Assembly: GCA_021799275.1 (NCBI GenBank)
Contig: JAJZAT010000003.1
Span: 73,708 to 137,707 of the forward strand
From: Bacillota bacterium
Lineage (GTDB): Bacteria > Bacillota > Sulfobacillia > JAJZYS01 > JAJYTV01
DNA length: 64,000 nt
Reading direction: 5' to 3'
In this document: positions 19,417 to 28,160 of the stretch, piece by piece
Layout: each line of letters begins with the position of its first letter
Position numbering within the stretch: position 1 is the first letter of the stretch
Translations under genes and position numbers: made by a program
The notes under the pieces: generated by a model
Told to the model about the DNA's origin: nothing
The model's input: only the letters and a program-made list of their open reading frames with translations
Database searches by the model: none

Positions 19417-21423
19417 CTATTCGGCGATCGCTTCCACCTTCGCACGCACGCTGTAGAACGTGGCGCCGCCACCGTAGTCCGCGAGTTCCTGCGAGGTGAG
19501 CTGGTTGATGTTGCGCCCGTTTGCCTCGTGGTTCCAGCGCACGGCATAGCTGACGACGGTTCCGGGCTGGGGCACGTCGCTCGCGACAGCCGTCAGGACC
19601 ACCTCACCGCGCTCGTTGTGGACGCGCACCCGCGACCCGGCGGTGACGCCCAGCCGACGCATGTCCTCCTCCACCATCAGCAGCTCGGGCACGGGATGTC
19701 CCTGCCGCAGCGTCGCCACGTTGCCGAAGCTCGACTTGATCGTCTCCCGCGAGGAAGGCGTCAGGAGGTGGAAGTCGTCGGTCCCCGCCCCGGCGGGTGG
19801 GGTGACCTGCCTCAAGGCGCCGGGTGGCGGCATGAGGCGCATCCGCCCCCCGGGCAGGGCAACCGGGGTGTCGATGAAGGGCCGCGTCCCGACACCGAGG
19901 CGAAGCTTCTGCACGGGCGTCTCCATCAGGCGTTCGAGGGTGATCCCTTCAAGCCACGGGTGGCTCGTCGCCAGGGCCTCGCGCAGCAGCGAAAGATCGT
20001 CCTGCTGCAGTTCCTCGTCCTCGAGGCCGAGGGCACGCGCGAGGCGGCGGAAGAACTCGGGGTTCGAGACCGCTTCTCCGGGCGGCGGCGCGGCCGGGCG
20101 GTTCAGCTGCACGTAGCGGTGCCAGTAGGACGTGTGCAGGTCCCAGACCTCCATCGCCATCGCGGCCGGCAGCACGAAGTCCGCGTACTTCGCGGTGTCG
20201 GTCATCATCTGCTCGTGCACGACCGTGAAGAGGTCCTCACGCGCGAGCCCTCGCAGCACCTGGCTCTGATCGGGCGCCGTCGCCGCGGGGTTCGCGTTGT
20301 AGACGACGAGAGCGCGCACGGCAGGGTCGGCGTGACCGGTCAGCACATCGCCCAGCTGCAGCATGTTGACAGGCCGCGTCTTGCGCTCGGGTCCCGAGAG
20401 CGAGCGCAGCGGAAAAGCCCCGCCGTTGCTCAGAAGAAGGCCCCCGCCGACGTCCCGCCAAGCGCCCGTGAGGATCGAGAGGGCAGCGATGGCCCAGACC
20501 GCCCCGGCGCTGTGCCCCTGCCGCTGCACGCCGTAGCCCGGCCGCAGCAGGAGCGGCCGCACCGATCCGATCCGGTCGGCGAGCTCGGCGATCGCCGCCT
20601 CGGCGAGGCCGGTGACCTCCGCCGTGCGGCCGAGCGTCCAGGGCTCCGCGGCGGCGCGGTATTCCGCGAATCCCACCGTCCGCTGCTCGATGAACTCGCG
20701 GTCGTAGCGGCCGGACACGACCAGCTCCCGCCCGAGTCCGAGGGCGAGCCAGAGATCGGTGCCGGGTCTTGGCTGCAGATGCCTGCCGTACCGCTTCGCG
20801 GTGTCGGTCCTGAGCGGGTCGATCGTCCAGATCTCGCCGCCCGCCTTGCGGCTCTCGTCGAGCAGCGGGATCTCGTGCACATTCGTCGCCATCGGGTTCT
20901 GTCCCCAGAGCAGCACGAGGCGGGCCGACGGGATCGCCTCCGGGTCCGGTCCCATCGCCTTGCCGAACACCCAGCGCAAAGCCGCGTTGCCCGAAGCCGT
21001 GCAGATCGTGCGCTCGAGCCGCGAGGCGCCGATCCGGCGCCAGAGGCGCTCGTCCAGGGCGCCGCCGCCGAGAGCGCCCATGTTGCCTGCGAAATGGTAG
21101 GGCAGGATCGCCTCGCCGCCGGCGGCCGCAATGATCTCACGGAGGCGCTCAGCGATCTCCGCCATCGCCTCGTCCCAGGAGACCCTCTCGAATCGTCCCG
21201 CTCCCTTCGGGCCCGTCCGCCTCAAGGGGTGGAGCACGCGGTCCGGGTGGTAGAGGCGTTCCATGTAGTGGTTCACCTTGAAGCAGAGGAAGCCCCTTGT
21301 GGTCGGATGATCGGGATCTCCCTCGATGCGGCGGATGACGCCGTCCTGGGCGTACACCCTGAGACCGCATGTATCGTAACAGTCGTGCGGGCAGGCGCCG
21401 TGCACGACGACCTCGGCGGACAA
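19417..21423 (-). CDS. Molybdopterin-dependent oxidoreductase (formate dehydrogenase/DMSO reductase superfamily)
   Basis: ACPHDCYDTCGLRVYAQDGVIRRIEGDPDHPTTRGFLCFK (4Fe-4S motif), LWGQNPMATNVHE, C-terminal molydopterin dinucleotide-binding domain. Confidence 0.93.
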   Translation of the reverse strand: MSAEVVVHGACPHDCYDTCGLRVYAQDGVIRRIEGDPDHPTTRGFLCFKVNHYMERLYHPDRVLHPLRRTGPKGAGRFERVSWDEAMAEIAERLREIIAAAGGEAILPYHFAGNMGALGGGALDERLWRRIGASRLERTICTASGNAALRWVFGKAMGPDPEAIPSARLVLLWGQNPMATNVHEIPLLDESRKAGGEIWTIDPLRTDTAKRYGRHLQPRPGTDLWLALGLGRELVVSGRYDREFIEQRTVGFAEYRAAAEPWTLGRTAEVTGLAEAAIAELADRIGSVRPLLLRPGYGVQRQGHSAGAVWAIAALSILTGAWRDVGGGLLLSNGGAFPLRSLSGPERKTRPVNMLQLGDVLTGHADPAVRALVVYNANPAATAPDQSQVLRGLAREDLFTVVHEQMMTDTAKYADFVLPAAMAMEVWDLHTSYWHRYVQLNRPAAPPPGEAVSNPEFFRRLARALGLEDEELQQDDLSLLREALATSHPWLEGITLERLMETPVQKLRLGVGTRPFIDTPVALPGGRMRLMPPPGALRQVTPPAGAGTDDFHLLTPSSRETIKSSFGNVATLRQGHPVPELLMVEEDMRRLGVTAGSRVRVHNERGEVVLTAVASDVPQPGTVVSYAVRWNHEANGRNINQLTSQELADYGGGATFYSVRAKVEAIAE

Positions 21424-21450
21424 CGTACTCCCCCTGTCGCGACGAAACGG

Positions 21451-22761
21451 CTACTCCCTCGGCGATCCGGCCGGGTGCGGCTCGCCCTCCTGTTCGAGAT
21501 AGAGCTGGCGGGATTCCTGGTCATAGGCAAAGATTTCGGCGTAGCGGCCCCAGTCGATCAAGGTGTCGACCTGCCGCTCGGCCTCGTCGACACCGTAGCT
21601 CTGCTCCATCGCGTCGACGAAGAACTCGCGGTTCATGCGCCCGTTCGACTTCTGTCCGAGCACTTTCGCGATCTGCGCGATCGCGGGACAGCGCTCGAGA
21701 GCCTGGGTGCGGAAGATCTCCTTGCGCTCGAGGAGGCTCGCGGCGGCGTAGCGACGCCCTTCCTCCGTCAGCTCGATGTCGCCCTCCTGCACCTTCGCGA
21801 GACCCAGGAGCTCCAGGGCCTCGACGATCGGCAGGAGGTCGTCGACCTCGAACTGCAGCTCCTCGCCAAGGCGGTAGATGTCCTCGCGCGGCGCGTCCTC
21901 GAGGAGCTCCACGAGACCGTTCAAGGCGCCCGAACGCACCGCCGGGATGGGATCCGGCCGGCGGCGCCCCTGCGCCGCCGCGGACTCCACCTGGCGCTGG
22001 GTGAGGAGCGAGTAGATCTGGTCGACGAGCGCGGCGAAGCGCCGGTCCTCGCGGTCTCGCCAGTGCGGCAGGGTAATCGGCACCTCCGCCCGCACCTCGG
22101 CGGGATCCCGCGACAGCACGACCGCCCGGTCGGCCAGATAGACGGCCTCTTCGATCGAGTGCGTCACGATCACGACCGCCTTGGTCGGGATGCGGTGCTC
22201 GAGCCAAAGCTCCAGGAGGTCGCGCCTCAGGTTCTCGGCCGTCAGGACGTCGAGCGCGGAGAAGGGCTCGTCCATCAGCAGAACGTCCGGATCGACCACA
22301 AGCGCGCGGGCAAAGCCGACGCGCTGGCGCATGCCCCCCGAAAGCTCCTTCGGGAAGGCGCCCTCGAAACCGTCGAGGCCGATCATGTCGATCACCCGAA
22401 GCGCCCGCTCGCGCCGTTCGGCCTCCGGCAGTCCCCGGGCTCTCAGACCGAGCTCCACGTTCTCCTGCACCGTGAGCCACGGGAAGAGGGCGAACGACTG
22501 GAACACCATCGCCACGCCGTCGCCGCCGCGCTCCGCCATCGCGCCCTGGTAGCCCAGCCTGCCACGCGTCGGCGCGACGAGACCGGCAATGATGCGCAGG
22601 AGGGTCGACTTGCCGGAGCCTGACGGGCCCAGCACCGCCAGCACCTCGCCCTCGCGCACGGCGAGGTCGATGCCGCGCAGGACCTGCTTGGCGCCGCCGC
22701 CAGGCATATCGTAGATCTTGTCGATGTGCTCCGCGACGATCAGCGGCTGCGGCACGGTCAT
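21451..22761 (-). CDS. NitT/TauT-type ABC transporter ATP-binding protein with C-terminal AAA-associated domain
   Basis: LGPSGSGKSTLLRIIAG, LSGGMRQRVGFARAL, LLMDEPFSALD; about 200-aa C-terminal extension (YRLGEELQFEVDDLLPIVEALELLGLA...). Confidence 0.92.
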   Translation of the reverse strand: MTVPQPLIVAEHIDKIYDMPGGGAKQVLRGIDLAVREGEVLAVLGPSGSGKSTLLRIIAGLVAPTRGRLGYQGAMAERGGDGVAMVFQSFALFPWLTVQENVELGLRARGLPEAERRERALRVIDMIGLDGFEGAFPKELSGGMRQRVGFARALVVDPDVLLMDEPFSALDVLTAENLRRDLLELWLEHRIPTKAVVIVTHSIEEAVYLADRAVVLSRDPAEVRAEVPITLPHWRDREDRRFAALVDQIYSLLTQRQVESAAAQGRRRPDPIPAVRSGALNGLVELLEDAPREDIYRLGEELQFEVDDLLPIVEALELLGLAKVQEGDIELTEEGRRYAAASLLERKEIFRTQALERCPAIAQIAKVLGQKSNGRMNREFFVDAMEQSYGVDEAERQVDTLIDWGRYAEIFAYDQESRQLYLEQEGEPHPAGSPRE

Positions 22762-22767
22762 CGCCTC

Positions 22768-24477
22768 CTAATCGAGATGATAGCGCGTCTCCGCCAGGCG
22801 GTAGAGCGGGCGCCAGACCAGACGGTTCATCGCGATGACCAGGAGCGACATCACCGCGATGCCGAGTAGCACGTGCGCGCCCTGGCCCTGCGCCGTCGCG
22901 AGCGTGATGTAGGCGCCAAGCCCGTGCGCCACCAGGGTGTGGTGCTGCCAGCTCGCCACCTCGGCGACGATCGAGGCGTTCCAGGCACCGCCGGCCGCCG
23001 TCACACCGCCCGTGACGAGCGAGGGGAAGATGGCCGGCAGGATCAGTCGGCGCCAGCGCAGGGCTCCCCTGAGGCCGAAGATGCGTCCGGCCTCCTTGAG
23101 GTCCTGCGGGATGGCCATGCTGCCCGCGATGACATTGAAGAGGATGTACCACTGCGTGCCCAGCATCATCAGCGGGATCGCGCCGATGTCGAGCCCGGCG
23201 TGGATCCTCAGAAGCCACGCGACGACGATCGGGAACAGCATGTTCGCGGGGAAGGACGCGGCGATCTGCGCGAGCGGTTGCGCCCAGCGCCCGATGCGCG
23301 GGCTGAGGCCGATCGCGACCCCGACGGGCACCGTCCAGACGGCGCCGAGCAGGACGGCCACGGTCACCCTGAACCAGGTCAGGATGCCGAGCCAGCCGAC
23401 GTGCAGCACCTGAGCGAGGGCGATGCCCTTGAGGAGGTGCCAGCCCGTGCGCAGAGCGAGGCCCAGCACCAGCAGGCCGAGCAGCGTGAAGACGCCGCGC
23501 CACACGAGGCTCGCCCCGGCCCGGCCGATCTCCCGCGCCATCGGCCGCGAGAATCTGCGCCAGATGGCCTCCCAGGCCGGGTGGAGCAGGCGCTGCAGCC
23601 CCTCGACCAGCACCGACCTGCGCAGGATCGTCAGCACGAACGACGTGGGTCCGTCGGCGGAGGGCGTCTGCTCGAGCTTGAAGCGCTGCGACCAGGCGAT
23701 GATCGGCCGCCAGAAGAGCTGGTCCACGAGCACGATCAGAAGGATCATGATCGCCACGGCCGCGATCATGGCGGGGACGTCACCGCGCTGCTCGGCGAGC
23801 GCCATGTAGGAGCCGATCCCCGGCAATATGACCTGCCGCCCGGAGAAGGTCACGGTCTCCGACGCGGCGAGAAAGAACCATGAGCCGCCGAAGGACAACA
23901 TGCTGTTGAGCACCAGCGTGATGGCGGAACTCGGCAATTCGAGGTACCATAGCCGCGACCAGCGGCCGAGGCGGTAGACGTGCGACGCCTCCTCGAGGTC
24001 GCGCGGCAAGGTCACGAGTGTGTGATAGAAGGCAAAGGTCATGTTCCAGGCCTGCGCCGTGAAGATGGCGAAGACGGCGGCGATCTCGAGCCCGAGCGAG
24101 CTGCCTGGGAAGAGTCCGGCGAAGAAGGCCAGGGTGGCCGATAGGAAGCCGAGCACCGGCACCGACTGCAGGATGTCGAGCAGCGGCACCAGGACACGGC
24201 CGGCCCAGGGGCTCTTCGCGGCGACATAGCCGTAGCCCATGGCGAAGATCAGGGAAGCGAGGAAGGCGATGAAGATGCGCAGCAGGCTCTCGCCAGCGTA
24301 CAACGGCAACTGCGACGGGCTCAGCGAGATGGTTCCGAGCGTGTGCATCGGCGCCGCCATGCGGCCGCCCAGGCGCAGCACCGCAAGCAGCAGCAGAAGC
24401 ACCGCCGCGAAGACGAGCAGGTCGACCCAGCCCAGGCGGACGCGGCGAGCGATGCCGGGAGCAGGAAACCAGCTCAC
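22768..24477 (-). CDS. Fused two-domain ABC transporter permease (NitT/TauT type)
   Basis: GTG start with GGGGAGG; about 569 aa with two permease cores carrying EAA-like loops (LPRDLEEASHVYRLGRWSRLWYLELPS; IPQDLKEAGRIFGLRGALRWRRLILPAIFPSL). Trimmed from ORF 22768..25359. Confidence 0.88.
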   Translation of the reverse strand: MSWFPAPGIARRVRLGWVDLLVFAAVLLLLLAVLRLGGRMAAPMHTLGTISLSPSQLPLYAGESLLRIFIAFLASLIFAMGYGYVAAKSPWAGRVLVPLLDILQSVPVLGFLSATLAFFAGLFPGSSLGLEIAAVFAIFTAQAWNMTFAFYHTLVTLPRDLEEASHVYRLGRWSRLWYLELPSSAITLVLNSMLSFGGSWFFLAASETVTFSGRQVILPGIGSYMALAEQRGDVPAMIAAVAIMILLIVLVDQLFWRPIIAWSQRFKLEQTPSADGPTSFVLTILRRSVLVEGLQRLLHPAWEAIWRRFSRPMAREIGRAGASLVWRGVFTLLGLLVLGLALRTGWHLLKGIALAQVLHVGWLGILTWFRVTVAVLLGAVWTVPVGVAIGLSPRIGRWAQPLAQIAASFPANMLFPIVVAWLLRIHAGLDIGAIPLMMLGTQWYILFNVIAGSMAIPQDLKEAGRIFGLRGALRWRRLILPAIFPSLVTGGVTAAGGAWNASIVAEVASWQHHTLVAHGLGAYITLATAQGQGAHVLLGIAVMSLLVIAMNRLVWRPLYRLAETRYHLD

Positions 24478-24558
24478 GCTGCACCTCCCCTGCCTGCCGC
24501 CCGGATGCTTGCGGCAGGGAGCCTGGCCATTATACCGAAGCGTCGGCCATGTCGAAAC

Positions 24559-26091
24559 ATGCGGGTGGCCTCGGTGACCTGCGACTGGGCCGCGCTGCAG
24601 GAGCTGGCCCTTGAACTCTCGGGGCTGCGTGGCGCCCGCGTCGACCGGGTAGACCTCGATGAACGTCGGCTGGTGCTGGTGCTGCGCCATCGCGAGACGT
24701 TCGGTCTCGCCTTCGACACCCGCCAGGAGATCGCGCCCGTCTACCGCGAGGCGGTGGGAGGCCGCCGCGGCGGCGGTGCGCCTCCGGCCGAGCAGCTCCT
24801 GCGCCGACATCTCGAGGGTGCAAGGCTCAAGGGCGCGCGCAGCCCGTTCGGCGAGCGCCTGCTTCAGGTCTGCCTTGAGGGCCGCGACCGCTTCGGCGAC
24901 CCGCGGAATCTCTACCTGGTGGCCGAGTTCTTCGGCACGCACCCCGATCTCCTGCTCGTCGCGGAGGGGCACGTCGTCTGGGCGCTCTATGCGCGCCGCC
25001 GGGATCCTGGCTCCCCTTACACCCTCCCGGGACCGAGGCTCCTGCCGCCCTCGCGGCGCCTCCCCGCCTATCGTCTCCCGCCCGACGAAATCATGCGCCT
25101 CGCCGCCGCGGGCCGCTTCTCGCCCGTCCTCGTGGAGCTTGACGGCCAGCCGACGCAAGCCCTGCCCTTCGCTCCGCGGGACGGGGCGACGAAGGAGCTT
25201 CCGGATCTGCTCCACGGTCTCTCCCTGGTCGCGGCGCACGAGATCCGGCGCCGGCGCGAGCATGACCTCAGGCAGAGCCTCAGCCGGGCCCTCGCGCAGC
25301 GCATCGCCGCGCGCGAGACCGCCCTCGCACGCAAGGAGGAGGAGTACCTCGAGACCCATGGCGCCGAGGACCTGAGGCTAGACGGCGAGAGTCTCAAGGC
25401 GGGCCTGCACCTCGTCGGGGCCGGCCAGGGCGAGGCGCTGCTGCCGGACGTGGAGGAGCCGGATCGCCTGCGGCGCGTCACGCTCGATCCGCAGCTCGGT
25501 CCCAGCGAGAACATGGCCCTGATCTTCCGCCGCTACCGCAAGCTCAAAAGCCGACAGAGCTATCTCGGCGGGGACCTCGAGCGCCTGCGCGAGGAACTGG
25601 GGGAACTGGAGCGGCTGCGCGAGGAGGTCGCGAGGGCTGACGGGCTGCAGGCCCTCGAGGACCTGCGTCCCGCCATCGTGGCCACACGCGAGGGCAGCCG
25701 GCAGGGCAAGGACCAGGGACCTTTGCGTTTTCGCACCGCCGGCGGGCACGAGGTCCTGGTCGGACGCAGCGCCAAGGAGAACGACCAGCTGACCCGTTCC
25801 GCGCGGCCAAGCGACCTCTGGTTCCACACCAAGGACAGGCAGGGGGCGCACTGCATCCTGCGTCCCTTGCCCGGGCGCGCCGTCGGCGCCCCGGACCGGC
25901 TCGAGGCGGCGCTCCTGGCGGCCTACTATTCGAAGCAGCGGCGCTCGAGCCAGGTGCCGGTCGACTACACCTTTGTCCGTCATGTGCGCAGGCCGCGCGG
26001 GGCCGCGCCCGGATTCGTCCTCTACGACCACCACGAGACGCTCTTCGTCACGCCGAGCGACGAGGCGATCGCCCGCATCAGGGACCGGTGA
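24559..26091 (+). CDS. rqcH: NFACT/fibronectin-binding A family, RqcH ribosome quality control protein
   Basis: MRVASVTCDWAALQELALELSGLRGARVDRV...NPRNLYLVAEFFGTHPDLLLV-like segment and C-terminal NFACT-R (VGRSAKENDQLTRSARPSDLWFHTKDRQGAHCIL). Confidence 0.88.
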   Translation: MRVASVTCDWAALQELALELSGLRGARVDRVDLDERRLVLVLRHRETFGLAFDTRQEIAPVYREAVGGRRGGGAPPAEQLLRRHLEGARLKGARSPFGERLLQVCLEGRDRFGDPRNLYLVAEFFGTHPDLLLVAEGHVVWALYARRRDPGSPYTLPGPRLLPPSRRLPAYRLPPDEIMRLAAAGRFSPVLVELDGQPTQALPFAPRDGATKELPDLLHGLSLVAAHEIRRRREHDLRQSLSRALAQRIAARETALARKEEEYLETHGAEDLRLDGESLKAGLHLVGAGQGEALLPDVEEPDRLRRVTLDPQLGPSENMALIFRRYRKLKSRQSYLGGDLERLREELGELERLREEVARADGLQALEDLRPAIVATREGSRQGKDQGPLRFRTAGGHEVLVGRSAKENDQLTRSARPSDLWFHTKDRQGAHCILRPLPGRAVGAPDRLEAALLAAYYSKQRRSSQVPVDYTFVRHVRRPRGAAPGFVLYDHHETLFVTPSDEAIARIRDR

Positions 26092-27193
26092 GGTAGCTCC
26101 AGATGCTCGGATCCTCGAGCCCGAGGCGCCAGAGCACGATGCCGCGCAGGCCGTAGCCCGACGCCAGCCGGACCTTGCTCTCGAAGTCCGTGAGGCCGGC
26201 GTAGTAGGCGATGTGGCGCACGCCGTCCTGCCAGTAGACGAGGTCCTGCGCGGACGGCGACTCGCCGTGCTGCAGCGCGATCTGGCGGAATGCCGCGAAC
26301 GAGAGGCCCTGGGCTGTGCTCGAGCCGCCCCAGTCGTAGCCGTAGAGGGGTATGCCGAGCACGACGCGCCGCGGCGGGATGGTGCGCGCAGCGAAGTTCG
26401 CCACCTGCTGCACCCACGCGGTGCTGTCGATCGGGCCGGCGCTGCCTCCGGCGTAGTGCTGGTCGTAGGCCATGACCATGACGAGGTCGGCCTCCTTGCC
26501 GAGCGCCTTGTAGTCGTAGGCGCCGGTCCAGGAGTTCCCGGGCTCGTCCTGGGTCTCCGCGGGCACGGAAAGTGTCAGGTAGTAGCCGTAGCGGTGCAAG
26601 AGATCCGCAATCTGCCCGACAAAGCTCGTGTAGGCCTGCCGATCGTTCGGCGGCACGCCCTCGAAGTCGAGATTGATCCCGTCGAAGCCTTCCGTCTCGC
26701 ACAGGCCCAGGAGGCTTTCCATGGCGCGGCGGGAGGCCACGGGACTCTGCAGCAGGGGACCCAGGACCTGTCCACCGTACTGGTTCTGCTGGACGAGCGC
26801 GAAGACCCAGAGATCGTGGTCCCGCGCGTACTGCAGCACCCGCTCGTCGGGCTGTCCGGTGATCGCGCCGTTGGCCCAGATGGTGTACCAGTCGGGCACG
26901 ATGCCGGACAGGAGATGTGCGTCCTGCTCCAAGGTCTTGTAGCCGGCTCCGCCGGCGCCGCCCTCGTAGTAGCCGAGCACCAGGGGCGTCGGCAGCCCGG
27001 CCGCGTGCGGTGCCCCGAGCACGACCGGCGCAGGCGCCACGCCATGGCCACCTACCGGCGAGAAGAGCGCGTCGACCTCATGGGCCACGCGTCCCAGCAC
27101 CTCATGTTGCAAGAAGGCCCCCGCCGCAATGATCGCACCGACCAGTACGGCGAGGGCAAGGACTTGCCTTATGTCGATGAAGCCGCGCCGCAC
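26078..27193 (-). CDS. Glycoside hydrolase family 18 protein (spore/cell-wall type)
   Basis: Signal anchor then PLVLGYYEGG...CETEGFDGINLDFEGVPPNDRQAYTSFV (DxxDxE-type catalytic motif); ADLVMVMAYDQHYAGG. Confidence 0.88.
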   Translation of the reverse strand: MRRGFIDIRQVLALAVLVGAIIAAGAFLQHEVLGRVAHEVDALFSPVGGHGVAPAPVVLGAPHAAGLPTPLVLGYYEGGAGGAGYKTLEQDAHLLSGIVPDWYTIWANGAITGQPDERVLQYARDHDLWVFALVQQNQYGGQVLGPLLQSPVASRRAMESLLGLCETEGFDGINLDFEGVPPNDRQAYTSFVGQIADLLHRYGYYLTLSVPAETQDEPGNSWTGAYDYKALGKEADLVMVMAYDQHYAGGSAGPIDSTAWVQQVANFAARTIPPRRVVLGIPLYGYDWGGSSTAQGLSFAAFRQIALQHGESPSAQDLVYWQDGVRHIAYYAGLTDFESKVRLASGYGLRGIVLWRLGLEDPSIWSYLTGP

Positions 27194-27259
27194 GGGCTTC
27201 CCCCCACCTTCAGGGTTCGCCCATGCCTATGCGCCAGGGTGCCGTCCCATGCGGGTCGC

Positions 27260-27661
27260 CTAGGCGTCTGGTCGCCTGGCCACCGCCTCGATCTCCACGA
27301 GCTGGTCCTGGTAGCCGAGAAAGGTGACGCCGAGCAGGGTACTGGGCGCGGGGTGCGCTTCGAAGAACGCCTCCACGACCCGCCAGGCCTCGATGAGATC
27401 GCGGCGTTCCCGGGCGGCCACATAGACCGTCGTCTTCAGGACGTCCGCGAGCCCGCAGCCTGCCTCGGCGAGGGCACGCTCCAGGTTGTCACAGGCCCGC
27501 TGCATCTGCGCCGGGACGTCCCCCGGGCCAACGACAGCACCTTCCTCGTCCAGCGGGCAGGCACCGGCTGTAAAGACGAGGCCCGTCCCCTCCGCGACCG
27601 CGGCGTACGCATACGGTGCGCCCGGATAGAGAACGCCTGGTCCTACCAGCGACACAGCCAT
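27260..27661 (-). CDS. RidA family protein
   Basis: MAVSLVGPGVLYPGAPYAYAAVAEGTGLVFTAGACPLDEEGAVVGPGDVPAQMQRACDNLERALAEAGCGLADVLKTTVYV. Confidence 0.9.
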   Translation of the reverse strand: MAVSLVGPGVLYPGAPYAYAAVAEGTGLVFTAGACPLDEEGAVVGPGDVPAQMQRACDNLERALAEAGCGLADVLKTTVYVAARERRDLIEAWRVVEAFFEAHPAPSTLLGVTFLGYQDQLVEIEAVARRPDA

Positions 27662-27851
27662 CTGCGTCACGCTCCTCTGCTGAACATCCAGGCACTCTTC
27701 GCAACCTCGGTACAGCACGAACCCGCGCCCGTGAGGAGCAGGCCGAAGGGCTTCGGCAAGCGCCCGGAACCCTGCGCGGGTTCTGCGTCGCCCAAGGCTG
27801 TGCGAGCCACTCCCCAAGGCAGACGGATGCCGAGGGTACGCAAGCGGCCCT

Positions 27852-28103
27852 TCAGGCCCGGCTCGCTCCCCCTTCGGCCAGGATGGCCTCCTCGTAGGCT
27901 CCCGGGTCGAAACCGACCAGCACCCGGTCGCCGAACTGGGTGACCGGCACCGTCCGCGCGTCCGTGAGCTGGCGCATTTCCCGCATATATCTGCTGCTCG
28001 TGAGGATGTTCCGCTCCTCCCACTTGACTCCTCTCGCCGAGAGGAAACGCCGCGCCTGGGCGCAGTGCGGTCAGAGCGGAACGACGTACATGACGACCGA
28101 CAT
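27852..28103 (-). CDS. Candidate selenocysteine-containing glutaredoxin (in-frame TGA at first active-site Cys position)
   Basis: Manual translation: MSVVMYVVPL-U(TGA 28073..28071)-PHCAQARRFLSARGVKWEERNILTSSRYMREMRQLTDARTVPVTQFGDRVLVGFDPGAYEEAILAEGGASRA*; Grx fold motifs (C/U-PxC, TVPV, GF/D). Hairpin TCCTCTC-GGC-GAGAGGA (28045..28029) 32 nt 3' of the TGA. Confidence 0.8.
28029..28045 (-). promoter_or_regulatory. Candidate bacterial SECIS stem-loop
   Basis: 7-bp perfect stem, loop GGC with G first; 32 nt between TGA and loop. Confidence 0.6.
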
Positions 28104-28160
28104 CTTGGAACCTGCCTCCCTCCGCCGTCTCCGACATGCTGGGCCAATTGGCCCCGGCGC

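Noticed and set aside
19528-22623. 1031-aa plus-strand ORF
   Set aside because: Antisense to the molybdopterin oxidoreductase and ABC ATPase; Arg/His/Asp-rich composition typical of GC-rich shadow frames.
27662-27851. Possible tRNA-Sec in the RidA-glutaredoxin gap
   Set aside because: Contains small hairpins but no acceptor stem/T-arm arrangement or TCA anticodon loop could be assembled.
28071-28073. TGA as evidence for reassigned genetic code (e.g. code 4/25)
   Set aside because: TGA is used as a true stop for many genes in the window (e.g. mutS, yteA, thioesterases), so only local recoding is plausible.
27260-28147. 295-aa and 410-aa minus ORFs overlapping the glutaredoxin locus
   Set aside because: Only 27260-27661 (RidA) and 28161-29144 are real; the portions over 27852-28103 are wrong frames that mask the UGA-containing gene.
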